A stretch of DNA of 64,000 nucleotides from Leifsonia tongyongensis (GCF_010686705.1 NZ_JAAGWY010000001.1:62001-126000); one strand, 5' to 3'. Counted from the first letter of the stretch, positions 36,882-45,479 are shown. Notes: generated from the sequence alone by a model not told the origin. Program-made: numbers and translations.

Positions 36882-37622
36882 TCAGCTCTGTATAGCGACG
36901 ATCGGCTGTGTCGTGGGCTTCTCGGAGCCGCCCTTGGGCTCGACGGTCACCCCGACCGCATCACCGGCCGACATGGTTCCGTCCAGCACCCGCCAGGTGG
37001 CGCCGCTGCCGCTGGGGACCATCGTTCCGGCAGGGATGGCCTGGTCTCCCCGCATGTACCACAGCTCGTAGGTCTTGTCCGAGGGCAGTTCCGGCAGCCC
37101 GGTCGTGACGAGCGCCGACTTGCCGATCTCGCCCGACCACACGAGGGTCGCTTTCCCGCCGCCCGCGACCGCACTGGTCGCATGCTGCACGTCCGGCGCA
37201 GCGTTGATCTGAGCAAGGGAGGCGGCCTGCTGCGCCTCGAACGAATTGTGACCTGAGAGCGCGCTGCCGACGAACACTCCGCCCACGAACAGCAGGATCG
37301 CAGCAGCCGCCGCCAGGACGATCGCGACCGGCCTGGTGAACCAGCGGGACCGAGCACGCGTTTGAGCCGAGCCCACAGCATCCGGTGCTTGCTGCGCATC
37401 CGGTGCTTCCGCTTCCGCCTCTCGGTTCGCATCCGCCGTCACCTGACGGGTGGAGCCGAGCTGCGCCATGATGCCGGCCTTGAGCGATGTCGGAGGCTCC
37501 ACCGGTTCGACGGCCAGTGCCAGCTCGGTCGCCACCTCGGCGAAGTCAGCGGCTTCCTCCGGCGTCTCCGCGCCCAGCCGGTAGCCGGCGTCGAGCTGCG
37601 ACCGATCGTCTCGATCGTTCAC
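36882..37622 (-). CDS. rskA: Anti-sigma-K factor, RskA type
   Basis: A 246-residue membrane anti-sigma factor. The cytoplasmic N-terminal region (YRLGAETPEEAADFAE) starts the sigma-binding helices, a membrane helix lies at about residues 98-120 (VAIVLAAAAAILLFVGGVFVG), and the extracytoplasmic RskA domain contains ATLVWSGEIGKSALVTTGLPELPSDKTYELWYMR-type residues. It holds its sigma factor inactive until proteolysed on an external signal. It overlaps sigK by 4 nt. Confidence 0.88.
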   Translation of the reverse strand: MNDRDDRSQLDAGYRLGAETPEEAADFAEVATELALAVEPVEPPTSLKAGIMAQLGSTRQVTADANREAEAEAPDAQQAPDAVGSAQTRARSRWFTRPVAIVLAAAAAILLFVGGVFVGSALSGHNSFEAQQAASLAQINAAPDVQHATSAVAGGGKATLVWSGEIGKSALVTTGLPELPSDKTYELWYMRGDQAIPAGTMVPSGSGATWRVLDGTMSAGDAVGVTVEPKGGSEKPTTQPIVAIQS

Positions 37623-38221
37623 GACGTCACCCCCAGCTCATCTCTCAGACGAATCATCCCATCGCGTAACCGAGTTTTCACTGTGCCCAGTGGGACGCCC
37701 AGGCGGTCCGCGATCTCGCTCTGCGTGAGGCCGCCGTAGTAGGCGAGGCTGACCGCTTCGCGTTGTGCTTCGGAGAGCCGGGACATCGCGCCCACCACCC
37801 TTCCGTGCTCGATCCTCACCTCGACGGCCTCGGCGACCTGGTCGAAATCCTGCGGCAGATCACGGATGCCGATCCGCGTGTCCCGGTCGCGGCTGGCCTG
37901 CGCCGCGCGAATCCGGTCGACTGCGCGCCGATGCGCGATCGTCATGATCCAGCCGATCGCTCGACCCTTATTCGGATCGAAACGCGGTGCGGATTGCCAC
38001 ACCTCCAGGAAGACCTCCTGCGTGACCTCCTCCGACTGGGCCTGGTCGACAACGAGCCTCTTGATGAGGCCGAACACGCGCGGAGAAAGAAGGTCGTAGA
38101 GCTCGCCGAACGATGCCTGGTCTCCCGTCGCCGAGCGCGACAGCAGGTTGTCGGTCACGTCGGGTGCAGAGGCGCTTTCGTCGGCGTCGCTCCCGATTCC
38201 TGTTGGCACGTTCACCAGCAT
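37619..38221 (-). CDS. sigK: ECF sigma factor, SigK type
   Basis: A 200-residue extracytoplasmic-function sigma factor. Region 2 contains LIKRLVVDQAQSEEVTQEVF and GWIMTIAHRRAVDRIRA, and region 4 has the helix-turn-helix LTQSEIADRLGVPLGTVKTRLR. Its stop overlaps the start of the RskA-like gene, the standard sigK-rskA pair. In mycobacteria SigK is released by redox-sensitive RskA. The 189-bp upstream region (38222-38410) shows no clear promoter motif that I can name. Confidence 0.9.
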   Translation of the reverse strand: MLVNVPTGIGSDADESASAPDVTDNLLSRSATGDQASFGELYDLLSPRVFGLIKRLVVDQAQSEEVTQEVFLEVWQSAPRFDPNKGRAIGWIMTIAHRRAVDRIRAAQASRDRDTRIGIRDLPQDFDQVAEAVEVRIEHGRVVGAMSRLSEAQREAVSLAYYGGLTQSEIADRLGVPLGTVKTRLRDGMIRLRDELGVTS

Positions 38222-38410
38222 TGCAGGTCATGCCCGCGATCGCTGCTCACACGCCCCGGAGCCGGAAGAGGCCGGGCCGCAGAACGCCTCTCGGCGCGAG
38301 GCCGCTCGGAGCGGCGAATATTGGAGCCCGGGGTTACTGCGGCCCGGCCGTGAACAAGTTTACCCGAGCCGTGGACCCGAAAACGCGGGTCGGCGTTCGC
38401 GACGAGTGAA

Positions 38411-39040
38411 CTATTCGAGGGACTCGTGTCGCCACAGGCGTGCGCAGCTGGTGAGTTCTTCCGCTGTCTTCGTGAAGCGGAGCGCGCGAGTGGTGAGCTC
38501 GCTGGCGCGCTCCGGTTCGGTCACATCCAGGTCGTCGGCGACGCTGGTGCAGCCGGCCGCCGTCACCCGGCAGAAGGCCGCGGCCCGGTCGAGTGCCACC
38601 GCGAAGTCCCCTTCGAAGACACCGCGCAGGATGCGGTCGGCAAGATCGATGATCTCAGTGGGGCCGGTGGGCATGGATGCGCCGGCGACGACAGGATCGA
38701 TGGTCGCCATCACCTCGGTGCCGCGCTGGAACAGGAAACTGGTGCCCTCAGGGTCCTGCCTGATAAGCAGCCGGATCAAGTAGATTCGCCAGAGCGCGCC
38801 CGGGAGACTCTTGGGGTTGGCGCGCGCCCAGAGCTCCGCGATGGCGTCGATGCCGTTCTGATCGGTGAACGCGACAAGGCGGTCGACCACTTCGGGGTCG
38901 GGGTCATTGCGCACCCTGGCGAGAAGCGCATTGGCCGTCTCGTGGGCGACCCGGCTGATCTGGGCCGGGTCCTCACCGCCCTTGAACGTCTCGAACTTGC
39001 CGCCCGAGAACTTGGTCGGCTTGTGGAATTCGTCGCTCAT
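38411..39040 (-). CDS. Conserved actinobacterial protein of unknown function
   Basis: A 209-residue, mostly helical, acidic protein. It begins with a disordered stretch (HKPTKFSGGKFETFKGGED) and then continuous helical segments with no membrane helix or signal peptide. Similar proteins occur in Microbacteriaceae and have sometimes been labelled RNA polymerase subunit without visible reason; I see no polymerase motif. Two Cys residues (AFCRVTAAGC, SCARLW) are present. It lies next to tRNA-Lys and diverges from it. Confidence 0.7.
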   Translation of the reverse strand: MSDEFHKPTKFSGGKFETFKGGEDPAQISRVAHETANALLARVRNDPDPEVVDRLVAFTDQNGIDAIAELWARANPKSLPGALWRIYLIRLLIRQDPEGTSFLFQRGTEVMATIDPVVAGASMPTGPTEIIDLADRILRGVFEGDFAVALDRAAAFCRVTAAGCTSVADDLDVTEPERASELTTRALRFTKTAEELTSCARLWRHESLE

Positions 39041-39119
39041 CCGGTCGTGCCCTCCCTCGAACCATCACGGTAGCGCGCGTGCGCGAGTGGTTCCAATCCA
39101 CGGTAGATTAGTCCGGTAC

Positions 39120-39192
39120 GGGCCTGTAGCTCAGTTGGTAGAGCATCGGACTTTTAATCCGCGGGTCGTGGGTTCGAGCCCCACCGGGCCCA
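39120..39192 (+). tRNA. tRNA-Lys (anticodon TTT)
   Basis: A 73-nt cloverleaf. The acceptor GGGCCTG pairs with CGGGCCC allowing G-T, the D stem is GCTC/GAGC, the anticodon stem TCGGA/TCCGC flanks loop CTTTTAA (anticodon TTT), the T stem GTGGG/CCCAC flanks TTCGAGC, and the discriminator is A. The accessory-looking, decaying stretch 39193-41770 begins at its 3' end. No repeat of its 3' end was noticed nearby. Bases 39193-39351 show nothing recognisable. Confidence 0.97.
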
Positions 39193-39351
39193 CCCTTACA
39201 ATCACTGGGATCCCAGCTCGTCGGCGGTCGAATCAGACGCCGGAGTTCTGCCGACAGGATCCAGGTCGTCGTCGAGAAGGTCGGCAACGCGACGTTTAGC
39301 CCACATAGGGAATGGACGACCGGCCTGGGACCGCCGCAGCTGACCGCCGCG

Positions 39352-40094
39352 TCACTTGTAGCGGGGTTCCCGGATTGCGTGGCCTTCCACGCCAGGAATC
39401 GCGAGCAGATCGCGGATGAGCTCCCGTGGGCCTGCTATCACTGTGTACGGTGCGTCCACCTCGATCGAGAGGCACCACGTCTGGTCTGCCGGCCAGATCA
39501 GCTGCGGCATGATGCCGTCGAGGTCGCCTAGAGCCCAACCAAGCCCCGATCGGTATGGCCAGTCCGGCTGGGCGAGGTCGTGAAGACTTGTTGATCCGAG
39601 GACGTACCTCCTGTCGGGAAGCTCGAAACGTGGGTGGTTGAACTCTTGGAATTGCCCGCGCATGGATCGCTCGAACGCACCGTACTCGAACTCGTCCATG
39701 GCCACCAGCCGTGGGTCAGTAGCACGGAGACTGCGACTGTGATCTCGTCCGCCCTGCCAGTGTGCGCACGCAGAGCCGGCACATACGATGCGAGCAGAGC
39801 CGGGTCGATCCAACCCTCGTGGGGCTCTGAAACCGCCCAGCCATCGCGCCACTCTTCTGCCGTGCCATCTCGTGTGATGTCCAGTCACTCGCTAGTTGCG
39901 CCCAAAGTCACGTCGTTACGCGAAGCGACATCTGCCCAGCTCCAGACCCCCTGCCGACCGTCTGTGTCGCGATACGCGTCGATGGGATGCAGGACGCGGG
40001 CATAGGCGGGCATGCCCGAGGGCACCATCATGCCCAGCTCGGGAATGCGATCCTGCAACCAACGCCCGCGCAGGGGGTCCACGAACCATTCCAT
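39352..40094 (-). pseudogene. Broken gene of an actinobacterial hypothetical family
   Basis: Three pieces of one protein lie in order. From ATG 40094 the frame reads MEWFVDPLRGRWLQDRIPEL through WSWADVASRNDVTLGATSE and stops at an in-frame TGA (39885). The same frame continues LDITRDGTAEEWRDGWAVSE to HGWWPW. A frameshift near 39690-39720 then leads into DEFEYGAFERSMRGQF and on to WPADQTWCLSIEVDAPYTVI at the end. This order (PLRGRxLQDRIPEL start, WPxDxxWC...EVD end) matches a common actinobacterial hypothetical family. One nonsense and one frameshift mutation make it a pseudogene. Confidence 0.7.
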
Positions 40095-40261
40095 CCGTCG
40101 ATGATGGCATTGATGACGTTGTGTAATGCGCGGAGGCGCAGCGCGGGTTGGTCGGCTCTGAGCCCGAGGTGACGCGAAGCGCGTCGTCCTGCTACACGCC
40201 GGAGGTGCCAAGAAGGCGCGCGCAAGGAGTTAGCGGCGATACGCTGCCACTTGTGAGGGAG

Positions 40262-40642
40262 ATGGAGCCCCAGAAGCGCCCGAAGAAGGCCGTCGCGCCA
40301 AGACACATTCCGCAAGTGGTCGTTCCCGTGCCATTCGATGAAGTGCGCGACTTCGTTCGCCAGGCGCTGAAGGGAACGAGCCTGGTAGACCCGATAGCGC
40401 AGGTGGCCACCGGGTGGGTGCTCTTCGAGCCGCATCTCCGGTTCACCGCCATCGATGCCACGCATAGCCGCATCGAGCTCGACGTTGTCGGGAGGGTTCG
40501 CGGTGCAGAAGCGCTCCTGTTCACTCGGCGCGTAGGCGAGATCGACCGCTTCTTCGTCGCAATTCAGGACGAGTTGGATCGTCGTGAACGTTGGCGGCCC
40601 CACCCGCCCACCGATGGCCTGTCCGTCGAAAGCACCGACTGA
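40262..40642 (+). CDS. Hypothetical protein
   Basis: A 126-residue protein from ATG 40262 (MEPQKRPKKAVAPRHIPQVV); an in-frame extension to 40148 is possible. The body (VPVPFDEVRDFVRQALKG, VLFEPHLRFTAIDATHSRIELDVVGRV) alternates helix and strand and vaguely suggests a START/SRPBCC-type fold, but no motif proves it. No signal peptide or membrane helix is seen. It is in the decaying region beyond tRNA-Lys, with no partner gene. Confidence 0.5.
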   Translation: MEPQKRPKKAVAPRHIPQVVVPVPFDEVRDFVRQALKGTSLVDPIAQVATGWVLFEPHLRFTAIDATHSRIELDVVGRVRGAEALLFTRRVGEIDRFFVAIQDELDRRERWRPHPPTDGLSVESTD

Positions 40643-40694
40643 ATCCAGCTGCAATACGTGCCATCGGGTTTTTTGAGGAAGATCCACTGCGATC

Positions 40695-40708
40695 ACAGTG
40701 ATCACTGT
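40695..40708. promoter_or_regulatory. 14-bp palindrome upstream of the small membrane gene
   Basis: ACAGTGATCACTGT is a perfect palindrome about 50 bp before the start of the membrane protein gene at 40760. It is a possible repressor site; nothing nearby identifies the regulator. Confidence 0.35.
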
Positions 40709-40759
40709 TAGCTCACAAGACGGCCCGATCGCTCACCAGACGGTAGCTATGATTTGCGG

Positions 40760-41197
40760 ATGGGGGGAACGACGGCCGAAGTCCTTGCGCGTCAGCAAGT
40801 GACGCAGCGCCCAATTGCTGGGCTGATGGCTCTCATCTTGGCAGGACTCGCTGCGCTCTGCGCGCCGGGGATTCTCGGCTTGGCCTCGGTGCTCTATGCG
40901 CCCATTGCAAAGGCGACCACTATCTCAGCCTGCGAAGGCCCGTCCCTCACGCCGACGCAGGAGCATGTGTCCCTGCTGGTTGTGAACCTGAAAGACTGGG
41001 CGATTCTGTGTGCCGTGGTCTTCGCGGCCTCCGCGCTCGTGGTCGGGATCCTCGCGGTGGGCCTGCGTCAGGGCCGCACGCTTGGCCTCGTTGCTATTGC
41101 TGTCGTCCTGCTCGCCGCCGTTTGCTCGAATGTATTGTGGGCGTTCGGGTTCCCGATGGACCCGACCCTTTGGCACCTGCCCTGTGGCGGCGGATAG
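40760..41197 (+). CDS. Hypothetical integral membrane protein
   Basis: A 145-residue protein with three clear membrane helices (GLMALILAGLAALCAPGILG, WAILCAVVFAASALVVGILA, LGLVAIAVVLLAAVCSNVLW) and an extracytoplasmic loop containing ACEGPSLTPTQEH. The start may be 40754 or 40760. No family is recognised. A further frame (41228-41334, no good start) encodes a single hydrophobic helix, AILVGFGLAFYLGAFLYAAI, and may be a displaced remnant of another membrane gene. Confidence 0.55.
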   Translation: MGGTTAEVLARQQVTQRPIAGLMALILAGLAALCAPGILGLASVLYAPIAKATTISACEGPSLTPTQEHVSLLVVNLKDWAILCAVVFAASALVVGILAVGLRQGRTLGLVAIAVVLLAAVCSNVLWAFGFPMDPTLWHLPCGGG

Positions 41198-41341
41198 CAC
41201 GCACCAATGCATGGTCGGCGGGTATGACGCCGGGCGATCCTGGTGGGCTTCGGACTGGCGTTCTATCTCGGAGCCTTCCTCTACGCCGCGATAGAGTTGC
41301 GCCGCATCCGCCGAGCTAAAGCTACCGAACTCTGAGGGGAG

Positions 41342-41584
41342 ATGCGCAACCGCAGCGGCGAGATCCTGCGCCGGGTTGAGGCAGGAGAGTCCGTACGGGT
41401 GAGCAACAACGGGCATTTGGCTGCTCTCATCGTTCCCGTAGGAGGCAACGCACTCGACGGTCTCATCGCTCGAGGCGAGGCCCGGCCTGCCCGAGCCGGT
41501 ACAGGCACTCTTGCGGCGATCATGCGCGTGGTGGCCCCGGTGAGTTCTCGGGAACCGCTCGAGGATGCTCGAGGCCGTTGGTGA
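41342..41584 (+). CDS. Phd/YefM-type antitoxin, N-terminally shortened
   Basis: An 80-residue frame whose first half, RNRSGEILRRVEAGESVRVSNNGHLAALIVP, is the DNA-binding region of a Phd/VapB-type antitoxin. Family members normally begin about eight residues earlier with a strand leading into ELRNRS; here a TGA lies just upstream and the GGGGAG ribosome-like site abuts the ATG with no spacer. The gene therefore looks truncated at its 5' end. Its toxin partner immediately downstream is deleted. Confidence 0.6.
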   Translation: MRNRSGEILRRVEAGESVRVSNNGHLAALIVPVGGNALDGLIARGEARPARAGTGTLAAIMRVVAPVSSREPLEDARGRW

Positions 41585-41770
41585 CGGTCGCCTACCTTGC
41601 TACCGCGAGGTGATCTTCTCGCGGCGGGCGCCCATGCCCCGCTCCGATCGAATGACGCGGTCCATCTGGCAACCACCTTGCGGATCGGCGCCGACGAGAT
41701 CGTCACCTACGACGGCGAGCTCGCTCGAGCCGCTGCGGCGGCCGGCATCCACGTACTCGCGCCCAGCTGA
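41581..41770 (+). pseudogene. PIN-domain toxin remnant
   Basis: A GTG overlapping the antitoxin stop begins like a VapC-type toxin (VTVAYL) but stops after ten codons. In another frame from about 41597 to the TGA at 41770 the C-terminal half of a PIN domain is recognisable: LRSNDAVHLATTLRIGADEI, then VTYDGELARAAAAAGIHVLA, with the acidic residues of the later active site. The N-terminal and middle parts are missing, so an internal deletion with frameshift has killed the toxin. Confidence 0.65.
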
Positions 41771-41843
41771 GGCCGACCGCGGCCTGCGCCGGTGGGTCGA
41801 CCTCAGCTCGGTTCCCTGTAGGACGAGACGGGAGCATCGCGCC

Positions 41844-43142
41844 CTAGGCGACCGGGCCGCTCGCGAGGGTGATCGGGGCTGACTGCGAAGCACCCGACTG
41901 GTCGGTCCACGCAATGCTCACGCGCTGGCCCGGGGCGAGAGTCTGGAGGGTGGCGGTGAGGGCCTGCTGTGAGTCGATCGTGGTGCCGTTCAGCGCGGTG
42001 ATCGTGTCGCCCGCTGCAAGGCCTGCTGTCGCGGCCGGGCTGCCGTCGATGACTCCGGCGATGGCAGCGCCCGGCGTCGCCGCCGCTGTCCCATCGGCCG
42101 ACGAGCCGACCTCGACACCGAGGAAGGCCGGGTAGCCAATGGTCACAGTGGACGAGGCGTGGCCGGCCACGATCTCTCCGGCCACGGCGAGCGCACTCCG
42201 GATCGGGATGGCGTAACCCGCTGGTGTCGCACCGCCCGACGCGGCAGCGGTGTCGATGCCGATCACCTGATCAGCAGAGTTGAAGAGTGGACCGCCGGAG
42301 TCGCCGGCCTGGATGTCGGCGTCGGTCTCGATGAGACCGTTCAGCGTCTCCGAGGCAGCCGACCCTTCGGCCTGGGTCGTGATGGTCTGGTCGAGCGCAG
42401 TCACGGTCCCGGGTGAAGCGGATGGCGTACCACCCGTGCCCCCGGCGTTGCCGACCCCGGTGACGGCGTCGCCGACGGCCGGGCTGTTCGAGGTGTCGAG
42501 ATGTGCCGTGCTGAGGCCGGAGGCATTGCTCAGGTGCAGGACGGCGATGTCATCGGTGGCATCGGTGCCCACCACGGTGGCCGTGAAGGTGGCGCCGGTC
42601 GACACGACGGTGACGCTGATGCTGGTCGCCCCCGCGACCACATGGTTGTTCGTGAGAATCTCGCCGTCGGAGGTGAGCACGAGCCCCGTGCCGGCACTCT
42701 CCGCCTGCTGGTAGGTCAGCTCCGAGGTGATGTCGACGACGCCTACCTCCTCGGCGGGGGTTGCACTCGCCAGAGCAGCGGATCCCGTGGAACCGGAGGA
42801 TGACCCGTAGCCGCCGGATCCGTAACCGCCGGATGCGTAACCGCCGTAGCCGCCGTAGCCACCCGATCCATAGCCCCCGTACCCGTAGCTGCCTGGTCCC
42901 AGCGCGTTGTGGATGTTGGCGGAGGTGCTCGAGGTCGACGCCGCGGCTGCGGAACGGGAAGCGAAGCCGTTCGCCGCCACTCCGGCCGTGGCGCCGGCAA
43001 CGACCGTTGCGGCGAGCGCCGCCGACAGTACCACGACGCGTCGACGCCGACCGCGGCTGACACCTGAATGCGCAGCGGAAGGTTGCTGCACATTTCCTTG
43101 ATCGATCCCGGTCCCTCCGGTTGCACCATCTGTCGTGTCCAT
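41844..43142 (-). CDS. HtrA-like trypsin-fold serine protease with PDZ domain
   Basis: A 432-residue membrane-anchored protease. A basic cytoplasmic start is followed by one membrane helix at about 35-58, then a Gly/Tyr/Ser-rich linker (about 84-119, repeats of YGSGG and YGGYG). The S1C protease domain has His167 (LTNNHVV), Asp198 (TDDIAVL) and Ser282 (AGDSGGPL), and a PDZ domain spans about 345-430 (LAAGDTITALNGTTID). It probably handles misfolded exported proteins. The start at 43142 has AGAGGAA upstream; a longer frame lacks one. Confidence 0.9.
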   Translation of the reverse strand: MDTTDGATGGTGIDQGNVQQPSAAHSGVSRGRRRRVVVLSAALAATVVAGATAGVAANGFASRSAAAASTSSTSANIHNALGPGSYGYGGYGSGGYGGYGGYASGGYGSGGYGSSSGSTGSAALASATPAEEVGVVDITSELTYQQAESAGTGLVLTSDGEILTNNHVVAGATSISVTVVSTGATFTATVVGTDATDDIAVLHLSNASGLSTAHLDTSNSPAVGDAVTGVGNAGGTGGTPSASPGTVTALDQTITTQAEGSAASETLNGLIETDADIQAGDSGGPLFNSADQVIGIDTAAASGGATPAGYAIPIRSALAVAGEIVAGHASSTVTIGYPAFLGVEVGSSADGTAAATPGAAIAGVIDGSPAATAGLAAGDTITALNGTTIDSQQALTATLQTLAPGQRVSIAWTDQSGASQSAPITLASGPVA

Positions 43143-43348
43143 GGCTCTGTTTCCTCTCAGCGCGGTCGGTGCCCACAGCACACTCCGGGAGATTGGAAGA
43201 TCGGCATGGGCTGCTTATGTTCCCGCCGTGAGAAACCCTCAGTCTGCCTATGAATCAGCGCCTCTCACGTGAGCATCAGCATGTTGCGCGTAGGTCCTCG
43301 TTGAACCAGAAGCGTTGCCGCTTCGTGTAACGAACTAAGGAGCTGACT

Positions 43349-43819
43349 ATGACAATCAGAACCGAGAGCAGCCTCACTGTGGCCGGGAGCGTCGACGAAC
43401 TGTGGGGTTATCTGTGTGATGTCGGCCGCTGGTCGGAGTGGGCGCCGACAGTGCTCGAGTGCCGGATTCGCGGCGGCGGCTCACTGCAGCCCGGCGCGTG
43501 GATCGAGCAGCGGGCGAGGGACCTGGGCTTCAATCACCGCCGTTGTGAGCAGGTGACTGCCGTCGACCCGCCCCACTCCATGGCGTTCGCCGGCACGATG
43601 GGAACGTCCGTGGCGCGCTGGGGCATGGAATTCGAGCCGGAAGGCGACGGGCACACAAGCGCCATGATGTGGGTCGAGGTGGACATCGCCAATGTCATGC
43701 GTCTCATCCCCGGCCCCCGCTCTCTCCAGCGGCAGATTCAGCGTGTGAGCGATATCGAGATGGCGGCGATCAAAGCCGCGGTCGAGTCCGACGTGCAAGC
43801 GGGAGCGGGGACACTGTGA
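43349..43819 (+). CDS. SRPBCC-family (START-like) protein
   Basis: A 156-residue polyketide-cyclase/dehydrase-like protein. The opening SSLTVAGSVDELWGYLCDVGRWSEWAPTVLECR is the family pattern (first strand, helix, W-x-x-W turn), and the C-terminal helix is RSLQRQIQRVSDIEMAAIKAAVE. Such folds bind hydrophobic ligands. A good AAGGAG ribosome site precedes the ATG, and the stop overlaps the next gene (GTGA), so it is paired with the methyltransferase. Confidence 0.8.
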   Translation: MTIRTESSLTVAGSVDELWGYLCDVGRWSEWAPTVLECRIRGGGSLQPGAWIEQRARDLGFNHRRCEQVTAVDPPHSMAFAGTMGTSVARWGMEFEPEGDGHTSAMMWVEVDIANVMRLIPGPRSLQRQIQRVSDIEMAAIKAAVESDVQAGAGTL

Positions 43820-44529
43820 GCGAGGCTGACCGTACCCGCGAGCGGCTGATCGCGATCTACCGCAAGAAGGCCAAGCACTACGACGTCACCTCCCGGTTGT
43901 ACCCGGCGCCCGGCTACCCGCAACGGTCGCAGCGCGCTCGCGTGGTGCAGGCGCTCGGTCTCCGCGCCGGCGACACGGTGGTCGACATCGCGTGTGGCAC
44001 CGGCCTGAACTTCCCCCTGGTCGAGAAGGTCATCGGTCCGGGCGGCCGGATCGTCGGCGTCGATCTGACCGACGCCATGCTCGCCCGCGCGTGGGACCGG
44101 GTCGAGGAGAACGGCTGGAGCAACGTCAGCCTCGTGCAGGCCGACGCCGCCGAGTTCGCCTTCCCCGCCGAAGTCGACGCGATCCTGTCCACCTATGCGC
44201 TCACTCAGGTGCCCGAGAGCGGGCGTGCCATCGCCCGCGGCGCCGCGGCCCTCACCACCGGCGGTCGCTGGGTCGTGCTCGATCTCAAGATCCCCGACAG
44301 CACGCCCCGCTGGCTGTCGCGCCTCGGAATAGCAGCAGTGCGAACATCCGCTTCCCTCGACGAGTGGGTCATGCGGCGTCCGTGGGAGACGATTCGCGAG
44401 GCCATGGAGGAGACGCTGGATGATCCGTCGTGGACCGAGCTGTGCTTCGGGACCGCGTTCCTCGCCGCCGGATCCGGCCGTGGGCAAGAGAGCAGGATTC
44501 GAGAAGCCGGCCCCGGATCCTCTCCCTGA
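43816..44529 (+). CDS. SAM-dependent methyltransferase, UbiE-like
   Basis: A 237-residue class I methyltransferase. Motif I is VVDIACGTGLNFP, the acidic end of strand 2 is IVGVDLTDAML, and motif III/IV is ILSTYALTQVPE. An early YRKKAKHYDVTSRLYP stretch is typical of phospholipid or quinone methyltransferase relatives. Translation is coupled to the SRPBCC gene by a 4-nt overlap, suggesting that the partner presents or modifies a lipid-like substrate. The substrate is unknown. Confidence 0.8.
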   Translation: MSEADRTRERLIAIYRKKAKHYDVTSRLYPAPGYPQRSQRARVVQALGLRAGDTVVDIACGTGLNFPLVEKVIGPGGRIVGVDLTDAMLARAWDRVEENGWSNVSLVQADAAEFAFPAEVDAILSTYALTQVPESGRAIARGAAALTTGGRWVVLDLKIPDSTPRWLSRLGIAAVRTSASLDEWVMRRPWETIREAMEETLDDPSWTELCFGTAFLAAGSGRGQESRIREAGPGSSP

Positions 44530-44566
44530 TACTGGTCATATCGCAGATCCAGGGAGGACACCGATC

Positions 44567-44977
44567 GTGACCATTTTCAGCAAAGAGGAAAAGGCCGCCA
44601 TGAGGGCGACTGTGGCCGAGAAGAAGGCTGCGAAGGAGGGCGCCGACGCCGCCGCGGCGTGCGATGCAGCGATCGCCGCGTTGACCGGGACCGACAAGGA
44701 GCTCGCCGAGGCGTTCCACGAACTGGTCGCGGAGAACACGTCGCTGGCTGCGAAGACCTGGTACGGGATGCCCGCCTACGCGGACGCCGACGGCAAGATC
44801 GTCGTCGCCTTCAAACCGGGTTCGAAGTTCAAGATCCGCTACGCGACGCTCGAGTTCCAGCAGGCGGCGACGCTGGATGACGGCAACCTGTGGCCTGTCG
44901 GGTTCGCCCTGACCAAGATGGATGACGCCGACAAGAAGCGGATCGCCGCCATCCTCAAGGCCGCGGTCGGCGTGTAG
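44567..44977 (+). CDS. DUF1801-type protein
   Basis: A 136-residue protein with a coiled N-terminal helix (KEEKAAMRATVAEKKAAKEG) and the DUF1801 core: KTWYGMPAYADADGKIVVAFKPGSKFKIRYATLEF. The family includes the Bacillus iron-chaperone-like Fra protein, but no ligand residues are obvious here. GTG at 44567 follows AGGGAGG by 9 nt. It is convergent with the VOC gene, 6 nt apart. Confidence 0.8.
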   Translation: MTIFSKEEKAAMRATVAEKKAAKEGADAAAACDAAIAALTGTDKELAEAFHELVAENTSLAAKTWYGMPAYADADGKIVVAFKPGSKFKIRYATLEFQQAATLDDGNLWPVGFALTKMDDADKKRIAAILKAAVGV

Positions 44978-44983
44978 CTGCAC

Positions 44984-45418
44984 TCACTGCAGGCAGAACT
45001 CGTTGCCCTCGGGGTCGCGCATCATGATCGCGAACTCCTCGAACGGGCCCCAGGACGGCCCGTCCAGCACTTTCTCCAGCGTTGCGCCGAGGGCTATGAG
45101 CCGATCACGCTCGAGCTCCAGCTCCTCTCGGGTCGCGTGACGGTCGCCGGACGGCGTGATGTCCACGTGCATCCGGTTGCGGTGCCGCTTCTCGTGGAGG
45201 TAACGCGTGAAGTAGAAACGTTGGTGGCTCGGGTCGCCGTCCCACGCTTCTGCGCGCGCCGCGATGTCGTCGTCGGACATGCCGTACTCCCGAAGCGCGG
45301 CCACTTCGTCGGCCGGCCAGCCGGCCGGTTCGGGATAGCCCATCACAGCGGCCCAGAAACGGGCGAGGGCCTCCGGGTTCTCGGCATGGAAGGTCACGTT
45401 GGCGATCCGCGCGGTCAT
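44984..45418 (-). CDS. VOC-superfamily (glyoxalase-like) protein
   Basis: A 144-residue vicinal-oxygen-chelate fold protein. It begins ARIANVTFHAENPEALARFWAAVMGYPEP, the classic first beta-alpha-beta unit, and ends MRDPEGNEFCLQ with the conserved Glu metal ligand. A His is present in RMHVDI. Metal dependence is plausible but the reaction is unknown. The start at 45418 is preferred over 45511 because the latter would overlap the divergent reductase gene at 45480. Confidence 0.8.
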   Translation of the reverse strand: MTARIANVTFHAENPEALARFWAAVMGYPEPAGWPADEVAALREYGMSDDDIAARAEAWDGDPSHQRFYFTRYLHEKRHRNRMHVDITPSGDRHATREELELERDRLIALGATLEKVLDGPSWGPFEEFAIMMRDPEGNEFCLQ

Positions 45419-45479
45419 GAGTCGAGCGTAACGGGGGCTGCGGGTTGCGTTCCAGACGTTCGCGAGTAACGTCTCCCGC

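Noticed and set aside
39528-39888. Separate small genes on the minus strand behind tRNA-Lys
   Set aside because: Their products are consecutive segments of one protein family separated by a TGA and a frameshift, so they were merged into one pseudogene.
41228-41334. Helix-encoding frame between the membrane protein and the antitoxin
   Set aside because: It encodes a plausible membrane helix but begins after a stop codon with no convincing start or ribosome site, so it is mentioned only as a possible remnant.
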